Source: Chitinophaga terrae (ex Kim and Jung 2007) (GTDB lineage Bacteria > Bacteroidota > Bacteroidia > Chitinophagales > Chitinophagaceae). From it: a stretch of 64,000 bases of DNA. Positions 36,570-46,224 of the stretch are shown one piece after another. Numbering within the stretch: the stretch's first letter is position 1; each line of letters begins with the position of its first letter. The notes under the pieces are model-generated. The model was given only the letters and a program-made list of their open reading frames with translations, searched no databases and had not been told where the DNA came from. The stretch spans positions 124,001 to 188,000 of the forward strand of contig NZ_FNRL01000002.1 of NCBI RefSeq assembly GCF_900107795.1, given 5' to 3'. Made by a program: the position numbers and the translations under genes.

Positions 36570-37739
36570 ATGAAATTCAGTCTCGTTTATAGACTAGTCA
36601 CTTTGACGCTTCTTTTTGGGATCATCCAATTTGGGGTGTCTTGCCGCAAAGATTCCGGATTTAAAAAGCTCGATGTATTATTTGATTATGTTCCTTATGA
36701 TGTAGATACATCTATCAAGGTCATAGGAAATGCAAAGGACTCGCTCATTATTGGCAGCAAACCTTTTATCAGCACGCCTGAGTTTATGGGATACGGATTC
36801 CCGTCTAGCATAAGCCTGGGGCAAAATAAATGGTTAATGGCAGTAAACAGATATAGTACAGTAAGTGATTTCAAATCTGCCAACATTGTCGCAAAGCTTT
36901 CAAACGATGGTGGAAAAACATGGGGCGACGAATATGTTTTGCAGCAAAATATCGGGGCAGTGCAAACCGCCTCGCCGAGCTTTGTTAGGATCAATGCAAC
37001 AGAAGTATGGCTTATCTTTTTGGTAAAGCATGATACAAAGAACTGTGATGTATATTATAAGGTCTCTAAAGACAATGCACAAACCTGGGGGGAGCCCAAA
37101 AAAATAAACACCCTTCAAGGATACCATGTCATTAACAATTCAAGAGTTGTAAAATTAGGGGACCGGCTAATTTTGCCAGTGGCTTATACCGTTGATATCA
37201 ATAAGTATTATGACAAGCAGGGAGTGTTTTGTTATTATACTGATGACTACGGTAGTACCTGGCAAATGTCAAAAACATTGGCTAGTACCGTTCCTCTCAT
37301 GGAACCGGGTATTGTGGCTATTTCAGCGACTGAATTAATTATGACATTGCGTTCGAATAATGGAAAAATATTATTCTCACGCAGTATGGATAAGGGCATA
37401 ACCTGGTCAAATCCGGTGTTGTCAGCCATCAACAGTCCAGAGTCGCCAAGCTCAATCTATAAAATAAGTAGAACAAATCAATTGATGCTGATATGGAATA
37501 ATAACGGAGTGAGCCCAAATCCGGATATGAAATATTCTAATCGCCAGCCCCTAACGATCTCTTTCAGTTCAAATAATGGTAAAACCTGGTCTAATGCATA
37601 TAATGTTGAATGGCTTAAAGATGCTGATTACAGCTATGTAGAATGCATTCAGAATAGTTCTGGTGTCTATCTTGCCTACAACGTCAGACCACATGGCGCT
37701 GAAATGAAGATCAACACTAAACTTATTAAATTGCAATAG
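36570..37739 (+). CDS. Sialidase-like lipoprotein with five Asp-boxes
   Basis: A 389-residue lipoprotein; the lipobox is FGVSC with Cys near residue 25. It is a six-bladed propeller of the exo-sialidase/BNR type. Five Asp-box motifs (S-x-D-x-G-x-T-W or close) occur at SNDGGKTW, SKDNAQTW, TDDYGSTW, SMDKGITW and SSNNGKTW. A conserved Glu region precedes LRSNNGKILFSRS. I cannot confirm the full Arg triad and Tyr/Glu pair, so activity is uncertain. Its place in a nonulosonate cluster suggests trimming or binding the cell's own glycan. Codon use resembles that of its neighbours. Confidence 0.82.
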   Translation: MKFSLVYRLVTLTLLFGIIQFGVSCRKDSGFKKLDVLFDYVPYDVDTSIKVIGNAKDSLIIGSKPFISTPEFMGYGFPSSISLGQNKWLMAVNRYSTVSDFKSANIVAKLSNDGGKTWGDEYVLQQNIGAVQTASPSFVRINATEVWLIFLVKHDTKNCDVYYKVSKDNAQTWGEPKKINTLQGYHVINNSRVVKLGDRLILPVAYTVDINKYYDKQGVFCYYTDDYGSTWQMSKTLASTVPLMEPGIVAISATELIMTLRSNNGKILFSRSMDKGITWSNPVLSAINSPESPSSIYKISRTNQLMLIWNNNGVSPNPDMKYSNRQPLTISFSSNNGKTWSNAYNVEWLKDADYSYVECIQNSSGVYLAYNVRPHGAEMKINTKLIKLQ

Positions 37740-37780
37740 CCGAATGGGATACTGTGAGGGATGATTTCACCAAAATGTGA

Positions 37781-39055
37781 ATGGGGAGTAATAAAATCAT
37801 GAATTTGAACATTGTCAAACGTATTCTTCAACGTAAAGAAGCTCAGCATTTCGTAAATTATTATATATTTACGATTATGGGAGCTTTAGTTGGCTTCTAT
37901 TCCATTCCCTATTTAACTCGGCATATTCCCCCAGAAAATTATGGAATGATAGGCATTTTTTTGGGAATAGTCTTTTTTATGCCATCGTTGCTGTCCTTTT
38001 CGTCTAACGGCTTACAGGCAATCAATATAGTTGATCAAGCCGAATCTGAATATAAAAGATTTCGGAACGCATATATCAGCTTTGTGATAATATTATCGAT
38101 CTGTTGTCTGGCAATTGCTGTTGCACTTAGTTATTTCTGGTCGGACTTTGGCTTTGTGATTGTGACAGCTGTAATTTACGGATGTTTGCAACTCTGTTCT
38201 TCAATTCATTCCACAGAATTAATTCAACACGGAAAGCCTACTCAATTCGGGCTTTTTAATTTTTCAACCATCGCCCTGACGTTCTTGCTTACTGTCGTAA
38301 GCATTAGCGGATTTCATTTGGACTGGAAATATAGAATCTATTCCATTATCATTACAGAGGCTATAATGGTAATTCTAAGATTTTTTTTATTTAGTGATAT
38401 AGCTCGCAGTTTTAAGTTTACAATTGACAAGAAAGTAATTAAGTTATTGTTGCGTTATGGATGGCCACTAATGTTTTCTGTTGCCGCCGGATGGATTATC
38501 AATCAGTCTGACCGTTTTATTTTACTACATTATTACTCTTTGAAAGAGGTTGGCATTTATGCTGCTGCATACGGTATTGCGTCTATTATTACAACGTTTA
38601 ATCAAACAATGATTAGAGTAGTTGCGCCGCCCATTTACCAAAATCTGGCCAAACGAGTTGGACGATCGTTTATAACCAAGCTAAATGTTTTGTATTCTAT
38701 AGTTATTCTGGGAATAGCGGCTGCCGGTTGCCTTTGTCTTCATTTATTCTGGCATTTATTCCTTGGAGCTAAGTATGGAGCTTCCCTGCCAGTGATCTAT
38801 GTTCTATGTTTTGCCCAGGCATTTTTTGGCATATATATGACCCTAGGCATTGTTATTGATTATTTTAAGCAGAACAAGCTTAAGACAATGATCGTCTGGG
38901 TTAGTGCAATCATATCTATTTGTACTTCCATCCTTCTTATTCCGGTATTAGGAGCATATGCGCCAGCTGTGGGGTCTTTCTTTTCATTTCTCATACTTGC
39001 TATTATCACATATATATATTCGTATCAACTATTGAAAAAATATAATGTAACCTAA
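37781..39055 (+). CDS. Oligosaccharide-unit flippase (Wzx-like)
   Basis: MOP-superfamily flippase, 424 residues, with 12 or so hydrophobic helices. It begins with FTIMGALVGFYSIPYLTRHIPPENYGMIG, a typical Wzx/RfbX N-terminus. It would move the lipid-linked repeat unit across the inner membrane. An in-frame ATG at 37799 is an alternative start. The stop overlaps the start of the next gene (TAATG). Confidence 0.9.
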   Translation: MGSNKIMNLNIVKRILQRKEAQHFVNYYIFTIMGALVGFYSIPYLTRHIPPENYGMIGIFLGIVFFMPSLLSFSSNGLQAINIVDQAESEYKRFRNAYISFVIILSICCLAIAVALSYFWSDFGFVIVTAVIYGCLQLCSSIHSTELIQHGKPTQFGLFNFSTIALTFLLTVVSISGFHLDWKYRIYSIIITEAIMVILRFFLFSDIARSFKFTIDKKVIKLLLRYGWPLMFSVAAGWIINQSDRFILLHYYSLKEVGIYAAAYGIASIITTFNQTMIRVVAPPIYQNLAKRVGRSFITKLNVLYSIVILGIAAAGCLCLHLFWHLFLGAKYGASLPVIYVLCFAQAFFGIYMTLGIVIDYFKQNKLKTMIVWVSAIISICTSILLIPVLGAYAPAVGSFFSFLILAIITYIYSYQLLKKYNVT

Positions 39056-39624
39056 TGCGAAACCTAATTCTAAAGCTTATTCTTATTACGAAATTCGACA
39101 AAATATGTAACAAGTTAAAGGGCTTGTTACAAGACGCTGAAATTGCCAGGCTTGAGCAGAAATCAGGGAATAGGATTAAATTTGTAAGACAGGGGTTTAA
39201 TGGTATAAGTATTGGTAGTTATGATGGAGATCTTACAAAATTCAAAATTGATAAGACCAGTCATCTCAAATCTGACAGTTATATCGATTGTAGTGGTGGG
39301 GTTACAATCGGGCGTTATTTCCATTGTGGTAAAGGTCTTACCATTTTTTCGTCATCGCATAACTACGAGTGTGGTGATTTCATTCCGTATGATAACGTTA
39401 CCATTGAGCGGCCGGTAGTTATTAAGGATTTCGTTTGGTCTGGTGCAAATGTTACAATAATTCCAGGGATAACAATAGGGGAGGGGGCTGTATTGGCAAC
39501 AAATGCGGTTATAACTAAAGATGTTCCAGACTATGCTGTAGTTGGAGGAAATCCTGCGGTTATACTCAAATACAGAGATAAGGAGAGGTTTATGAAATTG
39601 AAGGAGGAAGGACGTTTTTATTAG
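39055..39624 (+). CDS. Hexapeptide-repeat O-acetyltransferase
   Basis: A 189-residue left-handed beta-helix acyltransferase of the WbbJ/CatB/LacA type. Hexapeptide repeats run from about residue 75, with the catalytic His in FSSSHNYECGDFIPY and the C-terminal ITIGEGAVLATNAVITKDVPDYAVVGGNPA. It most likely O-acetylates a sugar of the repeat unit. Translationally coupled to the flippase gene. Confidence 0.88.
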   Translation: MRNLILKLILITKFDKICNKLKGLLQDAEIARLEQKSGNRIKFVRQGFNGISIGSYDGDLTKFKIDKTSHLKSDSYIDCSGGVTIGRYFHCGKGLTIFSSSHNYECGDFIPYDNVTIERPVVIKDFVWSGANVTIIPGITIGEGAVLATNAVITKDVPDYAVVGGNPAVILKYRDKERFMKLKEEGRFY

Positions 39625-39660
39625 AAGACTGAATTTTTCTAAAAATACTATATGTAAAAG

Positions 39661-40755
39661 ATGATATATATCCTGGTAAATAATAACTATCACTTAATCG
39701 ATTTGAAATCATATTTGCAAGATGTAGATATAGACGACTTGTGCCTGATCAGAATACCTCACACCCTATCAGATGATCTATTGGGGTTGACATTTAAGAA
39801 AATTTATACCTTTCCATATTTTTATACAGGAATTAAAAGTTTGTTGAATGTTCCCGGAGTTAGAAGACAACTGCGGTCTGTACGAGAAAGTTTGACCCCG
39901 CGCCCTGACGATGTTTTGGTGGTATTTACGGATTTCGAGGTACTTAATCAATATATAATTGCGCATTTCCGAAAATATCGCTGCCGTATTGCTATGCTTG
40001 AGGATGGGATGGCTACCGTTTGCGTTGGAAATATGGAGAAACAGCGGTTAACTTTATCAAACAGGCTCGTGAAGTTTATTTTTCGAAGAATCTATGGTTT
40101 CTCTTATTTAGACATGTTTGGAAAGGGGCATAATATTTTCCCGATCATCAAAGATACTTTCATTGATGGAATCGGACTAAGTATAAAAGCACCGGTCAAC
40201 AGGAACATTCCAGCATTTCAATTGTCCACCTCAGCCAGTGTTGTCAACAATCTCAAGGACGATGTACTCCTCTTTATAAACCAAGATATTTACAACTTTG
40301 GAATAGTTACGATGGATGAATACATCGCCGAATTAGACCGCATATTTGAGGCGGCAACAAGAAATTTTCGAGAGGTTTATTTTAAGTTCCATCCACGTGA
40401 AAAACCAGCAGACATCAAACGTATTGAAGATGTAATGAGCAAGTATCAGGTAACTCTATTGGCTACCAAACAGCCAATAGAGTTAGTAATTGATGAGATA
40501 AGACCGCAATACGTAGCCTCTTTTTACTCATCCGCATTAAAAAGTTTATTTCTGAGAGGGGTGCAACCTTTTTTTCTATATCATCTTTTGCAGGTATTTC
40601 GTGATCGGTCGATAGTAGATACTTTGAATAAGTATCTGCAGTATATCAATTATTTATTTATTAAAAAATATGATGATATTAAACCCGGATATCGTTGCTC
40701 TATTCTAACGGACGCCAGTGCTTTAACCTTTAAAGAATTCATAGACCGCTTGTAA
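39661..40755 (+). CDS. Sialyltransferase-like glycosyltransferase
   Basis: A 364-residue protein that carries the three motifs of bacterial sialyltransferases of the GT52/GT38/polysialyltransferase type: E114-D115-G116 (MLEDGMAT), H244-P245 (FKFHPRE) and S290-S291 (FYSSALKS). Overall similarity is low, so the family should be confirmed by profile search. A CMP-activated nonulosonic acid is made by the genes just upstream, so this is the best candidate for the enzyme that transfers it to the glycan. It would act at the inner face of the inner membrane. Confidence 0.75.
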   Translation: MIYILVNNNYHLIDLKSYLQDVDIDDLCLIRIPHTLSDDLLGLTFKKIYTFPYFYTGIKSLLNVPGVRRQLRSVRESLTPRPDDVLVVFTDFEVLNQYIIAHFRKYRCRIAMLEDGMATVCVGNMEKQRLTLSNRLVKFIFRRIYGFSYLDMFGKGHNIFPIIKDTFIDGIGLSIKAPVNRNIPAFQLSTSASVVNNLKDDVLLFINQDIYNFGIVTMDEYIAELDRIFEAATRNFREVYFKFHPREKPADIKRIEDVMSKYQVTLLATKQPIELVIDEIRPQYVASFYSSALKSLFLRGVQPFFLYHLLQVFRDRSIVDTLNKYLQYINYLFIKKYDDIKPGYRCSILTDASALTFKEFIDRL

Positions 40756-40827
40756 AAATTGGCTTAACTTTGAAATATGTCTTTCCCAGCCTATGAGACA
40801 ATCAGTACACAGTCAATCGTATACAAA

Positions 40828-42543
40828 ATGATGAAGTATTTCACTCTTCTGTTTTTTATAATGACTACTGCCATTGAGGCAAAAAGTCAATGCGTATTGG
40901 TCAAGAATGGGCGAAGCACCTTTCGGATTGTTTTAGCAGATAAGAAATATATTGAAGCTGGTACTGTGTTGCGGGACATTATCAACCGCAGCACAAATGT
41001 GAAATTACCAATGTCTGTGGAAAATCCTAAGTGTTCAAATTGTATTGTAATTGGAACAGCGCAAGACTTGCCATCCGAAAATTCTTCGACACTGAATTCA
41101 AATCCAACTAACAGCTACAGCATTGTTACCACGCGTAATAGTATATTACTAATTAGCGGTAATGGAGGCAATGTTGTTATACCGGTGATTGAATTTCTCA
41201 AGAAGTATTTTAATGCGAGGGTATATGATGGGGGAGGAGTAATAACTCAGAATATTTCCACAATTAATATTCCTGTTGAAAAAGTAACATACGTCGCTCC
41301 GTTCGAATATCGAGACCTTTACTATAAAGTTGCTTTTGATTCCACATTTATGCAGTGGAATCAAATCAATCATATTTGGTCTTCAAAAGATAGTAAATGG
41401 GGAAACTGGGTACATACCGCCTATGAGTTTATTGACGTACCCCATTATTATAAGTCTAATCCCGAATATTTTGCGCTGGTTAATGGTAAAAGAGTTACTA
41501 CACAACTCTGTTATTCTAACAAAGATGTATATGCCATCGTATTGCGTAATCTAAAGGCAAAAATTCAACAACACCCGGAAAGGGAAATATGGAGTTTCAG
41601 CCAGAACGATAACAACAACTATTGTCAATGTGATTTATGTACCTCTGCCGACCGGCGTCTGGGAACACATGGTGGGCCATTAATGCTATTTGTGAACCAG
41701 CTTGCAACTGATATTCCCAATAAAACAATATCTACCTTGGCTTATGGTTTCACTATGAAAGCGCCTGATCCAAAACAGTTAAAGTTAAGATCGAATATAC
41801 TCATTGTGTATTGTGTAACCCAGGGCAATAAGGCGGCAAATTTTGCTACTGACATCAGTTTTAAAGATATGAGAACAATGCTGGATGGATGGTTTGCACA
41901 AACTAATAATATTTATATCTGGGATTACATAGTGAATTTCCAGGCGTTGTTGATGCCATTTCCAAATTTTTCTGGTATCCAAAGTGCATTACAATATTAT
42001 CAAAAACTGGGGGTAAAGGCAGTTTTTCTTCAAGGGAATAACAAGCCAGGGGCAGAGTTTAGCGGTTTGAGAGCATATATAAGTTCCCAGCTATTATGGG
42101 ATCCATCTCAGAACCTAAATAAGCTGATGCAGGAGTATTGTAATTACGCTTATGGCCCGGCATCAGGAGATGTTAGCCAACTCATTTCTGCAATGTTGGC
42201 AAATAGTGCGAAGACATATCTGATAGTTTCAGCAAGCTCAGCGGATCTCAGCAAAAGTCTGTTCTCTACAGATCAAATGTCGGCCTATTATGCTATTATA
42301 GATAAGGGATTGTCCAAAGTTTCCAAAGGGACCCTTTATTACAACAACCTTATGGCGATACGATATTCATTAGATTTTACCTCTTACGATATGCAGCGCA
42401 GGATGAATGGAAAGTCAAATGGATTAATGAGAGCTGCAACAAATAAACCAGCAATAGATTTTAATCGATATGATATGTTTAAGAATGTGCCGGTGGATGA
42501 AAATAATACTTTGATTGATTCATATTTGAAAGCAAATAAATAG
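40828..42543 (+). CDS. Exported DUF4838-family protein
   Basis: About 571 residues. The ATG at 40828 (or 40831) is chosen because the signal peptide YFTLLFFIMTTAIEAKSQ follows at once. The N-terminal part resembles the GH67N/GH20b alpha-glucuronidase-like accessory domain, and the DUF4838 part has the signature WSFSQNDNNNYCQC, with a CxC-x2-C cysteine cluster. DUF4838 proteins are related to glycoside hydrolases, but I know of no established activity. It lies in the middle of the glycan genes, so a periplasmic or surface sugar-trimming role is plausible. Confidence 0.8.
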   Translation: MMKYFTLLFFIMTTAIEAKSQCVLVKNGRSTFRIVLADKKYIEAGTVLRDIINRSTNVKLPMSVENPKCSNCIVIGTAQDLPSENSSTLNSNPTNSYSIVTTRNSILLISGNGGNVVIPVIEFLKKYFNARVYDGGGVITQNISTINIPVEKVTYVAPFEYRDLYYKVAFDSTFMQWNQINHIWSSKDSKWGNWVHTAYEFIDVPHYYKSNPEYFALVNGKRVTTQLCYSNKDVYAIVLRNLKAKIQQHPEREIWSFSQNDNNNYCQCDLCTSADRRLGTHGGPLMLFVNQLATDIPNKTISTLAYGFTMKAPDPKQLKLRSNILIVYCVTQGNKAANFATDISFKDMRTMLDGWFAQTNNIYIWDYIVNFQALLMPFPNFSGIQSALQYYQKLGVKAVFLQGNNKPGAEFSGLRAYISSQLLWDPSQNLNKLMQEYCNYAYGPASGDVSQLISAMLANSAKTYLIVSASSADLSKSLFSTDQMSAYYAIIDKGLSKVSKGTLYYNNLMAIRYSLDFTSYDMQRRMNGKSNGLMRAATNKPAIDFNRYDMFKNVPVDENNTLIDSYLKANK

Positions 42544-42557
42544 GAGGCACGCGGAAA

Positions 42558-43331
42558 ATGGAGTTGAAATTGACCGTAATTACAGTAGTTTATAATAACG
42601 CATCAGGTATTGAAAGAACACTCCTTTCGGTTTTGGGGCAGACGTATAGGAACTTGGAATACATAGTAATGGATGGAGGTTCTAGTGATGGTACCTTGGA
42701 TATAATAAAAAGGTATGAGGATCGAATTACATCTTGGATTTCTGAACCGGATAAAGGGATATATGACGCAATGAATAAAGGCAGCCAAATAGCAAGTGGA
42801 TACTACGTGCTATTCATGAATTCAGGAGATGAGTTTTATAATGAAAACGTGCTGCAGGAAATTGCTCAATTCCTTACCTTGAAGCAAGACCTGCCTGATG
42901 TAGTATATGGTGATACATCTGTGAGAAACGGTAGTTATGCCACATTAAAGAAGGTCACCTCAAGCCCATCCATAAAGAATGCGATGCCTTTCTGTCACCA
43001 GTCCGTTTTTGTAAAAACGGCGTTGCTAAAAAAATATCAATTTGACATCAGTTATAGAGTTATTGCTGATAGAGAGATGATTACTCGAATGTATTTGGAT
43101 AGATATACCTTTGCCTATCATAGTACTCCGTGGTCAGTAATTGAAGGCATAGGTTTTAGCAATCTGAGCCGTGGGAGATATCAATCGGAAGAGAATAGAA
43201 TGTTGTTGCGTATAAATGCTATTGGTAAATACAAGGCATGGAGAAGGCAACTCTTGGCTGTTTTTAAAGATTGGGTGATGAGAATGGCCCCTCCGAGTCT
43301 CATTTCGCTTAAACGGAAATATAAGATTTAA
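42558..43331 (+). CDS. Family 2 glycosyltransferase (WcaA-like)
   Basis: GT-A-fold GT2 enzyme of 257 residues with VITVVYNN, the nucleotide-binding MDGGSSDGT, EPDKGIYDAMNKG and an acidic metal-binding region around MNSGDEF. It resembles colanic-acid-type enzymes. It is one of three GT2 genes that would build the repeat unit; donor and acceptor are unknown. Confidence 0.9.
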   Translation: MELKLTVITVVYNNASGIERTLLSVLGQTYRNLEYIVMDGGSSDGTLDIIKRYEDRITSWISEPDKGIYDAMNKGSQIASGYYVLFMNSGDEFYNENVLQEIAQFLTLKQDLPDVVYGDTSVRNGSYATLKKVTSSPSIKNAMPFCHQSVFVKTALLKKYQFDISYRVIADREMITRMYLDRYTFAYHSTPWSVIEGIGFSNLSRGRYQSEENRMLLRINAIGKYKAWRRQLLAVFKDWVMRMAPPSLISLKRKYKI

Positions 43332-43344
43332 AAAAAAATAGTAT

Positions 43345-44394
43345 ATGTTTTTAATATATATCGTTAACTATATACTTAACGTTTTTAAATCTTACATGCA
43401 TTCAAGACACTTGAATGCTATTTTGATGGCTGTCACCATAGTGCTTGCATCAGCAATCGTTGGGTTCAGGCCTTTGAATGCTGGCTATGATACAAAAGGG
43501 TATGTGGAGGCTTATGAATTATTGGACAAAAGTTTTGTTGAGTCTTTTTTAGTTATTAAGCAATACTTTGGTGTAAGTATTGAACCTTTTTTCTGGGGTT
43601 ATGCCTGGCTGCTTAATAGCTTTGGCTTGACTTCAAAAGAATTTTTGTTTTGCACTGCATTAATAAGTATATCACTCACAGGATTAGTATACAGAAAAAT
43701 TGACCCCAAATTCTTTTTCATTTCTTTTTTGGGTGTACTCTTCTCAGGATCATATATAAATTTATATGGAAATGCTATTAGGCAGGGCCTTGCAATGCCA
43801 TTTTTCCTCCTGGCACTTTATCATGGCATGAATGGGAGTAATATAAAGGTAATTATATACGCAGTAATAACCTTCCTATTTCACCAGTTTACAGGATTAC
43901 TTGCAGTATTGATTTTCCTACCCCGTTTATTACCTTTCCGTTTCTATGGAATAATCTGGCTTAGCACGTTTGTACTCACTTTCATTATAAAATTGGGTTT
44001 GTTTAATTTTGTGCCGGGCATTGCGCAATACCTAAAGGGATCAAGTTGGGCATATCTGATTCATCCAACTTATCTGGAATTTCCAATTTACTCGTATCTC
44101 GTTATTAGGCTGAAGTTGAGAGAAGATTGGATGTTTTATAGGATTTTTAAATTTGTAGCGGTGGTCTTCTTAGTGCAGACATTATTTGTCTTTAATATTT
44201 ATGCTTACAATAGGATTGGCTTGTTGCGTTTTATATTAGAACCAATAATTTATACCAGAATTATCTTATCAATAAAGCCCATTAAGGCAGCCAGTCAAAT
44301 TGCCATACTTGTTTTTTTCATATACGGAGCTTTTATATTTTTCAGTCAAACTGTACAAGATACGCTTTCGTCAACACCATCCGGACAACAATGA
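43345..44394 (+). CDS. EpsG-family membrane protein, candidate Wzy polymerase
   Basis: A 349-residue polytopic membrane protein with the EpsG pattern VGFRPLNAGYDTKGYVEAY in the first periplasmic stretch, GNAIRQGLAMPFFLLAL, and FHQFTGLLAVLIFLPRLL. EpsG proteins are polymerases of Wzy-dependent systems. It is the only polymerase candidate seen in the cluster. The stop overlaps the next gene by four bases (ATGA). Confidence 0.87.
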   Translation: MFLIYIVNYILNVFKSYMHSRHLNAILMAVTIVLASAIVGFRPLNAGYDTKGYVEAYELLDKSFVESFLVIKQYFGVSIEPFFWGYAWLLNSFGLTSKEFLFCTALISISLTGLVYRKIDPKFFFISFLGVLFSGSYINLYGNAIRQGLAMPFFLLALYHGMNGSNIKVIIYAVITFLFHQFTGLLAVLIFLPRLLPFRFYGIIWLSTFVLTFIIKLGLFNFVPGIAQYLKGSSWAYLIHPTYLEFPIYSYLVIRLKLREDWMFYRIFKFVAVVFLVQTLFVFNIYAYNRIGLLRFILEPIIYTRIILSIKPIKAASQIAILVFFIYGAFIFFSQTVQDTLSSTPSGQQ

Positions 44395-45293
44395 TCAGCA
44401 TAGTTATTCCCACATACAAGCGGTTTGAAAGCCTTACCGCCACATTAAAAAGCCTTAACGCGCAGACTCTCTCTGATTTTGAGGTAGTAGTTGTAAATGA
44501 TGACCCTGAGAGTAAGGTTCAAATAGATGGAACGGAATATAAATATGCTCTAAAAATATTAAATAATTCGCAAAATCTGGGTGCTGCGGGTGCTCGAAAC
44601 AGGGGAGTAAGAGAAAGCAAGGGAGAGTGGATCGCATTTCTTGATGATGATGATTTCTTTCTCCCTGACAAATTGGAATATTTAACTTCCAAAATTAAGG
44701 AACACCCCGATGTACAGTTCTTTTATCACCCCATTCTGTATGAATTTGTAAATGAAGGCGTTAAGTACGAAACTACTCCCAATGTAATCGCAAAGCCGGA
44801 GGATGTGTTAACAGCAAATATCATTGGAGGCCCTCCTGGATTTTTTATACGCAAAGACGTTTTCCTTAGTTTGAACGGGTTTGACGTTGATATGGTAGCA
44901 TTGGAAGATTATGAATTCGTCATTCGTATAGTTAGGGGGAATATTAAAACAATGTTCTTATCTGTAGCTCTAAGTAGATGTCAGGCAATCACTCGTTCGA
45001 TTGGACTATCGAAGAGTGTAAACAAAATTCAGGAAGCATTACGATATTTGGACAATGCATATCAAAATGAATATAAGCAATTGGCACCACATCTCGACCG
45101 CAAAAGAAAAGCGAACGGAGCAGTTCAGGTTGGATTTGCTTATTTGTTGAATTTGCAAAGAAAGGCTGGTAATTACTATTTGCGGGCTTTTTTGCACTCA
45201 TTTGATTTAAAGTATCTTGTAGCAGCAGGTTTGAGTTGGTTAAACCCAACTTTTCTAATTAAGATGAAAGGAAGAATGTCAGGTTCTAAATAA
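44391..45293 (+). CDS. Family 2 glycosyltransferase
   Basis: A 300-residue GT2 enzyme: SIVIPTYKRFESL at the start, VVVVNDDPES, AAGARNRGV, and the DxD-type motif FLDDDDFFLPDKL. Coupled to the polymerase gene by an ATGA overlap. Substrates unknown. Confidence 0.9.
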   Translation: MISIVIPTYKRFESLTATLKSLNAQTLSDFEVVVVNDDPESKVQIDGTEYKYALKILNNSQNLGAAGARNRGVRESKGEWIAFLDDDDFFLPDKLEYLTSKIKEHPDVQFFYHPILYEFVNEGVKYETTPNVIAKPEDVLTANIIGGPPGFFIRKDVFLSLNGFDVDMVALEDYEFVIRIVRGNIKTMFLSVALSRCQAITRSIGLSKSVNKIQEALRYLDNAYQNEYKQLAPHLDRKRKANGAVQVGFAYLLNLQRKAGNYYLRAFLHSFDLKYLVAAGLSWLNPTFLIKMKGRMSGSK

Positions 45294-45337
45294 AAAAAGG
45301 ATATTTTTGACTTTTGAGAAATCTCCTTCAACATATT

Positions 45338-46168
45338 ATGAATAATTCATTACCAAAGTTTACAGTTTTAATACCGATATATTTTAAGGAGAATCCAGAG
45401 TTTTTTAAAGATGCAATTAATAGCATATTAAACCAAACGTTGCCTCCGGATGAAATTCTAATTGTAGCAGATGGCCCCCTTACGGAAAATTTGGATCAGA
45501 TTCTTAATGAATATATTGAAAAGTACTCCCAGATCTTCACGGTGGTCAGATTGGCACAAAACATGGGGATGGGATATGCGATGACAACCGGGGTAAAGCA
45601 AGCTAAATATCAGATCATAGCCCGCATGGACTCAGACGATATTGCTAAGCCTCAGCGATTCGATATTCAGCTCAGATTTTTGGTTGAGCATCCGGAAGTC
45701 GATATTGTAGGTAGCTGGATAGATGAATTTCATAATCAACCAGGTGACGTAATTCGCCAACGGAAACTGCCAGAAAAACACGAAGATATTGTCAATTTTG
45801 CGAAAAAGCGCTGTCCTTTTAATCATATGACCGTGATGTATAAGAAAGACAAAGTACTGAACGCAGGGGCATATTGGGAAAAGAGAATGTTCGAAGACTA
45901 CCATCTATGGTACCAGATGATACGTAGCGGATGCATCATGCATAATCTTCCAATATCACTAGTCTCTGCAAGAATCGGGAACAATATGGTGGGACGAAGA
46001 CGAGGATGGCATTATCTGAAAACTGAGAATTCTTTCTTTCAAATTATGAAACAAGACAACTTTATTTCTTCCTTTGGCTATTACCGAATCATGTTCATAA
46101 GAGCCATTTTCAGGATTATGCCAAGTTCAGTTTTGGCTCCTCTTTATAAATTCCTTTTACGTAGGTAA
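45338..46168 (+). CDS. Family 2 glycosyltransferase (amylovoran AmsE-like)
   Basis: A 276-residue GT2 enzyme with FTVLIPIYFKENPEFF, ILIVADGPL, the metal-binding IARMDSDDIAKP and VDIVGSWIDEF. The layout resembles AmsE-type transferases. The ATG at 45338 is used; the frame could be read from TTG 45314. It is the last transferase before the GDP-fucose genes. Confidence 0.9.
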   Translation: MNNSLPKFTVLIPIYFKENPEFFKDAINSILNQTLPPDEILIVADGPLTENLDQILNEYIEKYSQIFTVVRLAQNMGMGYAMTTGVKQAKYQIIARMDSDDIAKPQRFDIQLRFLVEHPEVDIVGSWIDEFHNQPGDVIRQRKLPEKHEDIVNFAKKRCPFNHMTVMYKKDKVLNAGAYWEKRMFEDYHLWYQMIRSGCIMHNLPISLVSARIGNNMVGRRRGWHYLKTENSFFQIMKQDNFISSFGYYRIMFIRAIFRIMPSSVLAPLYKFLLRR

Positions 46169-46224
46169 AAGCGGCTCTAGAGAAATTATAAACATTAATA
46201 TATTTATAATATATATTGACAATA

